A stretch of DNA of 64,000 nucleotides from positions 248,001-312,000 of the forward strand of contig CAUWAG010000008.1 in NCBI GenBank assembly GCA_963556695.1. Direction: 5' to 3'. How positions within the stretch are numbered: the first letter of the stretch is position 1; each line of letters starts with the position of its first letter. Shown here one piece after another: positions 45,401 through 54,120 of the stretch. The translations under genes and the position numbers were made by a program. This stretch comes from Anthostomella pinea. Taxonomy: Eukaryota; Ascomycota; Sordariomycetes; Xylariales; Xylariaceae. The notes under the pieces were generated by a model. That model made no database searches. It was not told the DNA's origin and worked only from the letters and a program-made list of their open reading frames with translations.

Positions 45401-45715
45401 TCACCCATCACTTGCTTCGGCGCCGCGAATGCTCTTGTCAGCAACCTGGTTGCACCTAAGTCCGCTGTACATGGCGAGTCTCTGCCGTGGCTCCTCTTCC
45501 GTCGGCCCGTCTGGACTACTTCCGCCCGTGGAATTATAGGTGTCGAGGAGGCCTTCCACGGCGTACTCGGGAAGTTGCGCTTCGAGGAGAAGCTCTTCGG
45601 TGTGTTGTAGCTGGAACAGCCCTAGGTAGACTGTGTCGCGGTATGTTATCCCTGACTTGAGCAGCCACAAGGCTTGGATGTAGCGGCTCGACGGCGGGGA
45701 GTCCATCCTCGCCAT
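45401..45715 (-). CDS. Possible small hypothetical protein (104 aa)
   Basis: Open frame with ATG at 45715 and stop at 45401. Its composition looks protein-like (IQALWLLKSGITYRDTVYLG, LQHTEELLLEAQLPEYAVEG, STGGSSPDGPTEEEPRQR). The frame is open further upstream (PPIPSRRV before the Met), so it may be the last exon of a longer gene whose upstream exon I could not place. No family recognised. Confidence 0.3.
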   Translation of the reverse strand: MARMDSPPSSRYIQALWLLKSGITYRDTVYLGLFQLQHTEELLLEAQLPEYAVEGLLDTYNSTGGSSPDGPTEEEPRQRLAMYSGLRCNQVADKSIRGAEASDG

Positions 45716-46008
45716 GACGCGACGCGACGGGATGGGTGGTTCTAAGGGGCAGCTCTTTCGTCGACTCTAGAAGCTCGAGGTGATTTACCACCTCGCCAGG
45801 CGGCGCTTGCCACTCTTCCAACAATGAATGCTTCTTCCCGCAGAAAGTATGCAGCAAGCATGTTAACGAATGAAAGAACTGCCATTTCTATTCTCAAAAC
45901 CCATCATAGTCCTCCTCGCGCCTCCCTATCACGACATAGGGCTACCCGCAGATCAATGACACATCGTGATCGCCGTTCCCAAGGTCAACCTTCGTCTCAC
46001 TCCGAGCC

Positions 46009-46398
46009 CTACTCGTCATCGCTAGGTCGGTAGTCTGGCCACTTCTCGTCCGTATCCTCCTCCACCCAGTAAGACGTCCACCACTTCCACGGAATCCCTA
46101 TCTTCTCGCAGTGGAAGTCAAAATAGTCGACAATTCCATTTGAAGTCCATGCTTTGAACGCAGCCTTGAAGGTCCCCATGTCCGAGAATTCGATATAGCC
46201 AAGTTGCGCATCGTGCGGTAGATGAGGTCTAGCATCAAGCATTTCCTCCTTGACAAAGTGTGGTACTTCGACCGGGTGTTCGGCGCTTCCCTTGGAGCTG
46301 GGGCTGAAAAAGTTCTTCTGGATATATTCGAACAACCCGCAGAGGCCCACTACTTTGGCATCGAGTAATGAGGCGTTAAGGTTATGAAGATGTGCCAA
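46009..46398 (-). CDS. Small hypothetical protein, duplicated locus copy A (129 aa), paralogue of 47292-47720
   Basis: The C-terminal half (LGYIEFSDMGTFKAAFKAW, then EKIGIPWKWWTSYWVEED) aligns with the copy-B protein (LGCVEFSDMKSFQITFYGL, EDIGIPWKDWTSYYVED). Family unknown to me; it is small and acidic at the end, with conserved aromatics. This copy lacks the signal peptide seen in B. The start is uncertain: a conserved ATG about 25 bp further upstream (near 46425), followed by a possible GTAAGC donor, exists in both copies. It may be a truncated relic or a cytosolic form. Confidence 0.5.
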   Translation of the reverse strand: MAHLHNLNASLLDAKVVGLCGLFEYIQKNFFSPSSKGSAEHPVEVPHFVKEEMLDARPHLPHDAQLGYIEFSDMGTFKAAFKAWTSNGIVDYFDFHCEKIGIPWKWWTSYWVEEDTDEKWPDYRPSDDE

Positions 46399-46469
46399 GT
46401 ATAGCTAGCTTACTTTGTACACGCATTATAACACCGGGGAAAGTTCGCCATAGGGCTATACAGTTAGCA

Positions 46470-46655
46470 AGGATGGTAATGGTTAGCGGTTCTAGGTTAT
46501 GGGGCTGATGAATCCAACATGATGCCTGTAACTCCCATGCTAAAGACATGCCTAATAGAAACCTTATGACGAAAAAGTTCTATAAGAAAATTCCTATCGT
46601 GTAAAGTTCTACCTATTACCATTACATACGTGGACCCGCTAACCATTACCATCCT
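46470..46655. mobile_element. MITE-like insert with 20-bp perfect inverted repeats (186 bp)
   Basis: AGGATGGTAATGGTTAGCGG at 46470-46489 is repeated as its exact reverse complement at 46636-46655. It lies inside the segment present only in duplicate copy A, as expected for a later insertion. No clear target duplication and no coding sequence; AT-leaning interior. The class is not assigned. Confidence 0.6.
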
Positions 46656-47291
46656 AGACACTAATAGGTGCCCAAGTTGGGAAACTGTGGCGCGCCCCAT
46701 ACCCCGAGTTATTTATAGGTACAAAAGATATTGATATAGCTGTGCTTATATTTATATATCAAATAACTGGGGTGGTGGAGGACGCTACTATTTGCCATCC
46801 TGGATACCTGTAGTAAGCTCGGTGTCTGGAAAGATCACAGGGCTCCACGGCCCGGTGACCTAAGGTGGCGAGGCGTCTTGGTCTTCGGTCTAATTCTTCA
46901 ATGTTACTCCGTCTGACAAAGTTCTCCTTCTATCAAAATTACTCTTTCCATAGGGTGCCATCGCCTTCTTGGATCCGGGGTCGCCACGGATATCTGTTCG
47001 GGGTGAAGCCGACGTCATGATTACGACCTTGGAAGCCGCTTCTTAGTCGTTCATAATCAAGTAGAGACTGTTATAAGCCCTTTGAGACCGTCATGGTTGC
47101 TCAAGCGCCATCTTATTACGAGATAGGGCTACTAGAGGATGCTCGGACCATGTGCACCCTCTTCGCTGACCAAATAGTAATTTCATACCAAACAGTCCTT
47201 CATAAGCACCACCGAGCGGGCCTCCATATTCAATGACCAACGAGATAGGTCTATCCGCAGACCAACACGCCCTGAATCACCGCTCCCAAGG
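46656..47291. other. Promoter of copy A and 3' flank of copy B
   Basis: 636 bp with no gene. 46820-47031 is the promoter-like segment shared with 48212-48400; 47100-47290 is the duplicated downstream flank of copy B. Confidence 0.5.
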
Positions 47292-47720
47292 TCAACCCTC
47301 TGCTATGTCCGACTCGGACATGTGCTTATCCTCGACATAGTAAGATGTCCAGTCCTTCCATGGGATACCGATATCCTCGTGGCGGGCGTCGTACCGGTCG
47401 GCGGTTCCAGAGCCAGCCAGCCCGTAAAATGTGATCTGGAAGGACTTCATATCCGAGAACTCGACGCACCCGAGCGAATGTCGCAAGGAGTTGGTTATGG
47501 ACGGGAAGAGAATTTTCTCGGCTTCCAGCACATTCAAGATCTCGGCTGGTATGACTCTCGGATGGTCTGCGCTTCCTACCGCCTTGTGCGCCCTTTGGGC
47601 CCCTCCGCTGACAGGGACTTCACATTCGTGAGTGGTTATATCGTATTCTTTGAAGATCTTGAACTTCCAGCCGTGGGCGCAGGATACCAGGGCGATGAGA
47701 AGTGCGGGCTTGAGAAGCAT
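47292..47720 (-). CDS. Small secreted protein candidate, duplicated locus copy B (142 aa)
   Basis: The N-terminus is a convincing signal peptide (MLLKPALLIALVSCAHG, cleavage near residue 17). The mature chain is about 125 residues, with only a few Cys and the motif LGCVEFSDMKSF ... IGIPWKDWTSYYVED shared with copy A. A small secreted protein of unknown family in a duplicated, insertion-rich locus is typical of effector-like or antimicrobial secreted proteins, but nothing shows that role here. It is encoded in a single exon if ATG 47720 is the start. Confidence 0.6.
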   Translation of the reverse strand: MLLKPALLIALVSCAHGWKFKIFKEYDITTHECEVPVSGGAQRAHKAVGSADHPRVIPAEILNVLEAEKILFPSITNSLRHSLGCVEFSDMKSFQITFYGLAGSGTADRYDARHEDIGIPWKDWTSYYVEDKHMSESDIAEG

Positions 47721-49488
47721 GATGTCTGCGTGATCCCGGGAGAGCTCGGTTGGAAATTCTGGTGTGGCTACTGGAGATTTTATTGAGAGCGAGTTGTCGT
47801 GCCGAGTGATTGGTGCTTCTTGACTTGGTATATTTCTTATGTCAAAGTACTTGTGATGTATGACAACGGAAGGAAAAATGTCAGGTTGCAGATGGTGTTG
47901 GCGTTTGCTTTCAAGCAGACGGCTTATTATATACTATACCATAATACGTGTAAGTCGCTCCGGCCCCAAACTACTCGTCTGCCTGCGCCTGGGTGCAGGT
48001 CATGGGGCCCTGATGATTACGGTAATAGGCAGCAGTGTTTGAACACCGAATTGTTCGGCTTGACCGAATCTGTTCCTCTGGCTGACTCCAGGTAACTCGC
48101 AGAGACTCACTACTCATTCCACCATCGAGTACGGCGACGGCGACGGGCTAGCCTACCTTGTAGACGTATCATAATGCCGGGCGAGCTTGTCTTGTCATAT
48201 GTATATCCAAACTCGGTGCCTGGAGGAATCACAGGGCTTCACGGCCCGGTGGCCTTGGCGTCTTGATCTTTTGGTCCCAACAATCGTCAAAGTTGCTCCT
48301 TCTGCAGGCTGCTGTCGCCTCCCTGGACACAGTGGCTGCGACTAATGTCTCTTCGGGGTAAAGCCGAGGTCAGTGTGGCGGCTAACCGACATCATGTGTC
48401 GAGATGGAAAGGGAGCGTGAGCCTACCTGCGGGTAACAGGTGTTCCGACGATCAAGTCACGATTTACAGTGGTCAATGTAAGGTAATTGGTACTTGAATG
48501 TTCTTATTGACACTTCTCAGTTATGTAGAACCTGAGCCCGTCCCAATGCTCCTCCAACCTCCAATTCTGCCCGTCCTCCGTCCCATCTAGCCAGACGACA
48601 GCGGTGAGGCGAACATGGAACAATCTTATCCCATAGCCTGAACGACAAACCCACGGTTCCAGCTGGGAGCCTCAGTGGTCTCCGAGAAGTGTCGAAGGTT
48701 CAGCCAAGTAGGTTGTAACCTTACGTCTCTCCCTTGACCGTGTCTGAAAGTCAATCTTACGCCTCGAAGTCCCCTGCGCTCGCTCCAAGGGGTATCTTGC
48801 TGACAAAATCGCAAAATTGAAATCAAGAAAGCTGCTTCCAATCTTCTAGTTCTTTCACTCGATTAGGAAGCCCGGCTTCCTGTTGCCGTTCGTGATTGTA
48901 CATGCTGCGTAGTTTGTTGATGCCTTGCGGCTGATTATGGCGAAAGGCGGTGGTGGTTTTTTATGCAGAGGTCGTTGTACAGTATGTCCTGTGTCCCAGA
49001 CGCGGGGCGGATGTTGCGCTGCGTGATTCAGTGATGCCGAGGCTGATCATGATGCTGACGTCGCATCGCCTGATTTGAGGTCGCGTCGCCTAGGTTGAGG
49101 CGGTGCCGACGCTGTGTGACTGCGATGGTCTCGATGAAAGCTTCCACCTCAGCGGCGCTGGGCAGATGGATGGGCCCGTGCGCTGCGTCGAACGAGGACC
49201 AAGTTTCTCTCTTTCCCCTGGCGTTTACTCATTCTCCCTCCGGGTTCTCAATCCGGAACGCGGAACCTTGCCGTGCCGACCTCGTTAATCGGATTCAATT
49301 TGTAATGGGCATGAGGAGAGGGAAGACTCTCCCCTCCTCATCCCGAGAGTGATACTGATGAGCCGGAGAAATATATAGTGGGCATGAGGAGAGGGAAGAC
49401 TCTCCTCTCCTCATCCCGAATTTCTTTTTCTGGTGGGGTTTCGGCGTGAAGGCAGACTATATATAGTGTAGTGTGTCCGATGTGGACA
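47721..49488. other. Intergenic, upstream of copy B and downstream of the orphan gene
   Basis: Includes the copy-B-specific block, the promoter-like duplicate (48212-48400) and the hairpin repeats at 49307-49419. No further gene recognised. Confidence 0.5.
49307..49419. repeat. Two direct copies of a 40-bp hairpin-forming repeat
   Basis: Copies at 49307-49346 and 49380-49419 both read GGGCATGAGGAGAGGGAAGA at the start and end CTCCTCATCCCGA. Each is itself an inverted repeat (GAGGAGAG / CTCTCCTC or CTCCCCTCCTC around AAGACT), so each can fold into a stem. They are 73 bp apart, with one C/T difference in the stem. Confidence 0.85.
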
Positions 49489-50409
49489 TCATGTCGATAG
49501 CATGAGTCCTCGACCGATGACCATGTTCTTTGGTGGAATGATAACAGGCACGGGATCGTCGTCTTCAGTTTCGTCGTCACTCTGTGTCGATGTGTGACCT
49601 TCGTCTCTAGAGACGGTGCACGCGGAGTTGAAGTGTGTTTTCTTAAGCTTCGGGAATTCTTCCTCAATGAGGTCGTCGATGAAGTCGATGTCCTCTTCCC
49701 AGAGTTGAGATTCGTTAGCTTGGACAGGGACGTCGACATCGTCCCAGTCGGAGTCGGAGGCCGAGGCCGAGTCCTCTTCAGATTCGTCTTCGTCGTCTGA
49801 GAGGGCCACGACGTTGGCGTGTTTGTGGTTGCCGGAAACTATGAAGGTCTTCCAGGCGTCTTGCATCCAGTCGAGTAGAGCGTGCGAGCAGTCTTTGGAT
49901 GTTCCGAGTGCAGATGAGTTTTTGCAGCTGAATGGGCCTCGTTGCTCTTCCAAGTCGAGATCGTACCGGAATTCATGGTAGCCGAACGAGTTGGTCCAGG
50001 TGAGAGTCTGGGGACTGGCCAGGAAGCACAGGCCCAGCGCGCGGACATGCTCGGCTGCTTCGTATAGGTGAAGCCAGTTGACGAGGCAGTCGTTGCATGG
50101 TTTGTTGGTGTGGCGTGCCTGTGATTGGACTTGCTTGATGGGCGCACTGCTGTAGTAGTCGGCGTTGCAGCTGCAAATCTGTGAGTGGTTGCATATTCTG
50201 CGCTCGCACGGCGCGGCGGCGATCTTGAGAGCTCGGTTCTTGTAGACGACATACACTCCATCGTCAGGGAGAACATGTGTATCAAGCGTCGAGCGAGGGC
50301 CGGAGATGGTGTCCTGATGGAGTCGACCGTTGGCGCTGTAGGTAGCAGCCACTATGATGGCGGGTTGCAAAGGGATTGCCTTGCAGATTGCTGAGCCGTA
50401 ATGGAACAT
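49489..50409 (-). CDS. Uncharacterised Cys-containing protein with acidic tail (306 aa)
   Basis: Single open frame of 306 codons. The N-terminal half has a Cys-rich stretch (CERRICNHSQICSCNADYY, then KPCNDCLVNWLHLYEAAEHV) and a globular-looking aromatic segment (TNSFGYHEFRYDLDLEEQRG, ALLDWMQDAWKTFIVSG). The rest is acidic and low complexity (DDEDESEEDSASASDSDWDD, then another DDETEDDD run). No family is recognised; the CxxC pair could bind zinc. It is immediately preceded by an 18-bp minisatellite. Conserved-looking composition and length support a real gene, but expression is unproven. Confidence 0.55.
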   Translation of the reverse strand: MFHYGSAICKAIPLQPAIIVAATYSANGRLHQDTISGPRSTLDTHVLPDDGVYVVYKNRALKIAAAPCERRICNHSQICSCNADYYSSAPIKQVQSQARHTNKPCNDCLVNWLHLYEAAEHVRALGLCFLASPQTLTWTNSFGYHEFRYDLDLEEQRGPFSCKNSSALGTSKDCSHALLDWMQDAWKTFIVSGNHKHANVVALSDDEDESEEDSASASDSDWDDVDVPVQANESQLWEEDIDFIDDLIEEEFPKLKKTHFNSACTVSRDEGHTSTQSDDETEDDDPVPVIIPPKNMVIGRGLMLST

Positions 50410-50427
50410 CTTGGTGGGGGACGATTA

Positions 50428-50690
50428 TGAGGTTGCAGACAAGGTTGCAGAAGACCTTGCGGGTGCAGAAGATCTTGCGGTTGGAAGATATTGCGATTGC
50501 AGAAGATATTGTGGTTGCAGAAGGCAGAAGCTGCTGCGATTGTAGAAAGCAGAAGCAAGATGTTGCGGTTGCAGAAGATGTTGTAGTTGCAGCATATTCT
50601 GCGGTTGCAGATGAGGCAGACGATGTTGCAGACGATTTGCGGTTACAGAAGATCTTGCGATTGTAGAATATTTTGTGGGTGCAGGAACGG
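50428..50690. repeat. Degenerate 18-bp minisatellite
   Basis: About fourteen imperfect units of GTTGCAGAAGATNTTGCG on the plus strand. The period is a multiple of three, so several frames stay open, which explains long spurious frames here. It begins about 20 bp upstream of the start codon of the minus-strand orphan gene. Confidence 0.85.
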
Positions 50691-50709
50691 TGTGTGCCTG
50701 AGGCAGTCG

Positions 50710-51059
50710 GATCAAGTGTGCGAGATTCCCGAAATCGTAACAAGTGGTAGGATTTTGTGCAAGGAGAGGAGAGGAGAAGAGGGGTGAGGAGGGGCGAGGA
50801 GATGAGATGAGAGGAGAGGCGAGGAACAAGCTGAGAGAGCAAGTTTCGCGGGTGCAGAAACGATGTGCAGGTTGCGAGATCGAGTATGTGCGAAATCCTT
50901 GAACTCGTGACAAGTAGTTGATGCTGTGCGAGGAGAGCAGAGGCAGAATCGATTGCAGGCGGCGAGATCGAGTACGTGTGAGATTCTCGAAATCGTGACA
51001 GGTGGTTGGATGTTGTGCAAGAAGAGGAGAGGAGAGGAACAAGCTGAGAGAGCAAGTTT
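50710..51059. repeat. Compound tandem repeat: about 70-bp units with purine tracts
   Basis: Three copies of a unit like GAGATCGAGTAYGTGYGAGA...GAAATCGTGACAAGTGGTTG lie at about 50710-50780, 50873-50942 and 50962-51034. A second block, GAGGAACAAGCTGAGAGAGC plus AAGTTT, occurs at 50821-50846 and 51034-51059 after (GAGGAGA)n purine runs. The ensemble looks like a diverged higher-order tandem array. Confidence 0.8.
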
Positions 51060-52445
51060 TCAGGGCATGAGTGCACTCCAAGAAAAAACCAAATCAGCAT
51101 CAGGTCGGAGATCAGGATCAGGTTGTGGCTGTCAGTCTTTGCTGGAGTTGAAGTGTATAGGTACCCGAATGGAGGGGGGAGTATGCGCAGGAAAGGCAGT
51201 TTCCAGAAGCATTTCCAGCGCCGCCGTGAACTTACCTTTTCAGATAAGACAGTGGACCCATTGTCCATTGGGTGCAACTGTATAAGCTCCAGCCCGATGA
51301 GTCAAGAGCAGACTGGAAAGTCTATGCTGTTTGGGACACAAGGACGCCAACAAACCAAACCCATAACTCCGATGATGAGAAGGATCCACGTCGGCGATGA
51401 AAGTGCTATGTGCCTATCCTAGGACGATAAGTCCGATGGTACGAGGGACCAACCCGACGATGATAGTTTGTATGCCATCTTAGGGTTCCTTGACCAAGTG
51501 GGTATGACTGGAGCAGAGTCATCTCTGCTTTGTGTACGACCGTCTCGCAAGACGTCGTGGACTGTACTTGACTCCGAGCCGTTTCAGCGTGGTTGAGTCC
51601 TAAATGCCAGAAGCGCCTTGACCATTCACCCGCAGGACAGTATCGCACGCGTTGAGCACTCGATAGAGCTGGGCCATCCCAATGCCCTCAAGCTACCGTA
51701 ACTACGTTCACTAGGATATATACATTAGCTGCTATGTACTCTGAAAAGGCAGCCCGCTGCATGCGAGTCGCGGTCACGATACTTTGGCAAGCTAGAGGGG
51801 TCATGGGCAAAAGCAGGGGGGAAGTATCAAAAAGGCTGGGTGGCACTGTCGACTCGTGTAGCTTTTAACGTACATTGACAATTGGGATTGACCGGGTCCG
51901 CATGTAGCATTCAAGTCCCACCCGAACATCAGAGGATCTGAACTGGCCAAAGGGTCAGCTGTTGTCGAGCAACCCTGAGGATGTACCACTCCTAGGGAAC
52001 GGTAAGCCCCCACAGCTTGCTGGCTGCATAGCAACATCGAAGGTTTCAGCATTCCCATTTCTGCTTCCCTCAAACCCAAAGACCTTGAGTGGCCGGTGGT
52101 TTGGTACAAAGCGTCCACCCTCAGGGGATAGGACTCACACCCACCACAGGCCATTGAAGCTTGGTCTACAAGCTGCAATGAGAATCGTGTGAAGTGATCC
52201 CGCAACAGACCCGTGATACTGTGATTGCAACCCCAACTCATCAATCACGTATTCCACACGGAAAGCTGCCATAAGCAGCAGTAAATGTCATCGTAAAAGG
52301 TTTGTTGTATTCCCTAGCACGATGAAATACATGCTAGCTCGTCGAACCGTCCGCGGACCATAGAGCAAAACCCTGCCCTTGCATGCAAAGTGCCGAAAAC
52401 GAGAAACCGTACCCCAGTATCGCCGCATCCACAACCACAACCACC
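51060..52445. other. Intergenic, no gene recognised
   Basis: Between the minisatellites and RPL32; only short frames without domains. Confidence 0.45.
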
Positions 52446-53218
52446 TTAGATTTCGGTGGTGACCTTCGCCTTAGGGTTCGTGACCTTGACGCCCAGTTGC
52501 TTCGCGCGGGCAATGATGTCGATTCTCTTTCTCGATGAGACGTTGTGGGCGATCCTGCAATGCTATTAGTTTCCCGCTGCACTTCTCTTGCGTATGGCGC
52601 CTTGACGTACTCTGCGGCGTAAGTCTTGTTGTGCATCATCAACAGCTCAACGTCGTTGGCGTTGTTGACGAGGAAGGCCTTGTGGCCGGAAGGCATCATG
52701 TGTCGGGTCTTCTTGTTGGAACCAAATCCGATCTGCACCATCATATCACGTTAGTCGCCCATCCTCAGCGATTGACGTTCCACCTGCAACGGTGCAGTCA
52801 CGGCCTCCTAACTGCCCGGTAGAAGGTACGTACCGAGGGCATGGCAGTGCTGCCTCTGACTATCGAGATGTTAGAACACGCCGGTTGTGTGCGCGCGGAA
52901 CTGCGCTGGGTAGTGTTCACTTACATCGTCTTCGGACTCGGTTGTCGATACCCTTGGGCTTTCTCCAGCTGCGGGAAAGGCATTTGAACCGATCGGCCTG
53001 GTGGCGGTTGAACGTCTTGGTTCCTGTACAAATCCACCGTCAACATTTCCGCCTCAATTGACAAGAATCTCTTCCACCGTCTCCTCCAGCATCCCATCGT
53101 CGGCCATAACGCTCCCACGGACGACGCGACCTTCCACGGTGCTCGGTGCGGATTGAGGACAGGGCGGGTCAAACGTACGCTTCTTGACGATCGGGACGTG
53201 CTTCTTTGCGGCAACCAT
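52446..53218 (-). CDS. RPL32: 60S ribosomal protein L32 (eL32)
   Basis: Five exons: 53218-53179, 53023-52925, 52859-52834, 52732-52611 and 52554-52446, giving 131 aa. It is a component of the large cytosolic ribosomal subunit. Motifs: [40 protein letters not shown] with [49 protein letters not shown] and the basic end [20 protein letters not shown]. Length is exactly that of the family. Exon 3 is only 26 nt. All splice phases close. Highly expressed ribosomal genes often keep several introns in ascomycetes. Confidence 0.97.
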
Positions 53219-54120
53219 CTTGAAGCAATCGTTAGTCGGAGATTTCGAGTCGGTCGCGCGGTCGGCAGCAGCAGCACAGGTGTTTACCTTGACTGATTTC
53301 CGGGGGTTGTCGTGCTGGTGTTAGTCGGGGTTGTCGTTGGTGTACCTACTCGCTCCCGCAAAATTCACTGGAGGTTGAGGGGACCGAAAAAGTTGCAGGC
53401 CAATTTCGCGCTGAGGGCTTTGGTTAGGGTTGGTGGTTGCTGATGTGCGTCACGTGCTGAGTCTCTTCAAATTGGCGAGTGCTGGGCTCGAAAGTGGGGT
53501 GATGGGGTCAACGTGGCATCTGTGGCTGGGAAGGCTTGTATTCTGAGCCACAGTGGTCAGCCACAATTGGTCCATAAATCTGTCCCCCTATTGCACTGCT
53601 ATTACCTTACCCCTAGGCCGGGGAGCACGAGGAGAACTCACTCGTAATCAGATACCACTACCCTAAGGTACTATTGAAGGTACGTTCCACAGGGTATATG
53701 GACTGACGCCTCTCGTTCACTTCTTAATAACCGTGGTGTCAATAGGGCGAGACCACAAGGAGTGAACCTCCAAGCGGATAACTTGCGTCGCGAGAAGTGA
53801 TTGATTTATGCGACGCATGGCCTCTTGACATGATGAGGCCACTCTATCAGGTCTAACCTAACTCCTAGCATACGCACCTAGGAGACAGGGAGGAAAATGG
53901 GAGGATTCCTTCTTCCGTAGAGATATCCTGATCGACATCTCTCAAGGATCATGTTTCGTGCTGGCCGGCGTTGCTCCACCCAGCTGTCTCCATCGACCGA
54001 ACCTCTCAATGCTACGTAGGAAAACGATGATCTTCCAAGACGCTTGCTCGCCACAACTTCTAGACTTGCGTGGGCGCCGTAATCCCTCCGACTGACTACG
54101 GATTCATATCTCATAATTCA
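53219..54120. other. RPL32 promoter and J-protein 3' flank
   Basis: 902 bp; no gene recognised. Confidence 0.45.

Larger units (their letters stand above)
45900..48400. repeat. Tandem duplication: two diverged copies of a small-protein locus
   Basis: Copy A (about 45.9-47.03 kb) and copy B (about 47.1-48.4 kb) are homologous in the same order. Downstream flank: ATAGGGCTACCCGCAGATCA near 45935 resembles ATAGGTCTATCCGCAGACCA near 47248. Both then share CTCCCAAGGTCAACC or CCCAAGGTCAACC, the coding body (46009-46295 versus 47292-47578), the 5' stretch (46312-46440 versus 48070-48187) and the promoter (CACAGGGCTCCACGGCCCGG near 46838 versus CACAGGGCTTCACGGCCCGG near 48228). Copy B has about 490 bp (47579-48069) absent from A; copy A has about 370 bp (46444-46812) absent from B. 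Confidence 0.8.

Noticed and set aside
50282..51277. 331-codon minus-strand open frame over the minisatellites
   Set aside because: Open only because the repeat period is a multiple of three; Ser/Thr/His low complexity with no domain, and it overlaps the more plausible orphan gene.
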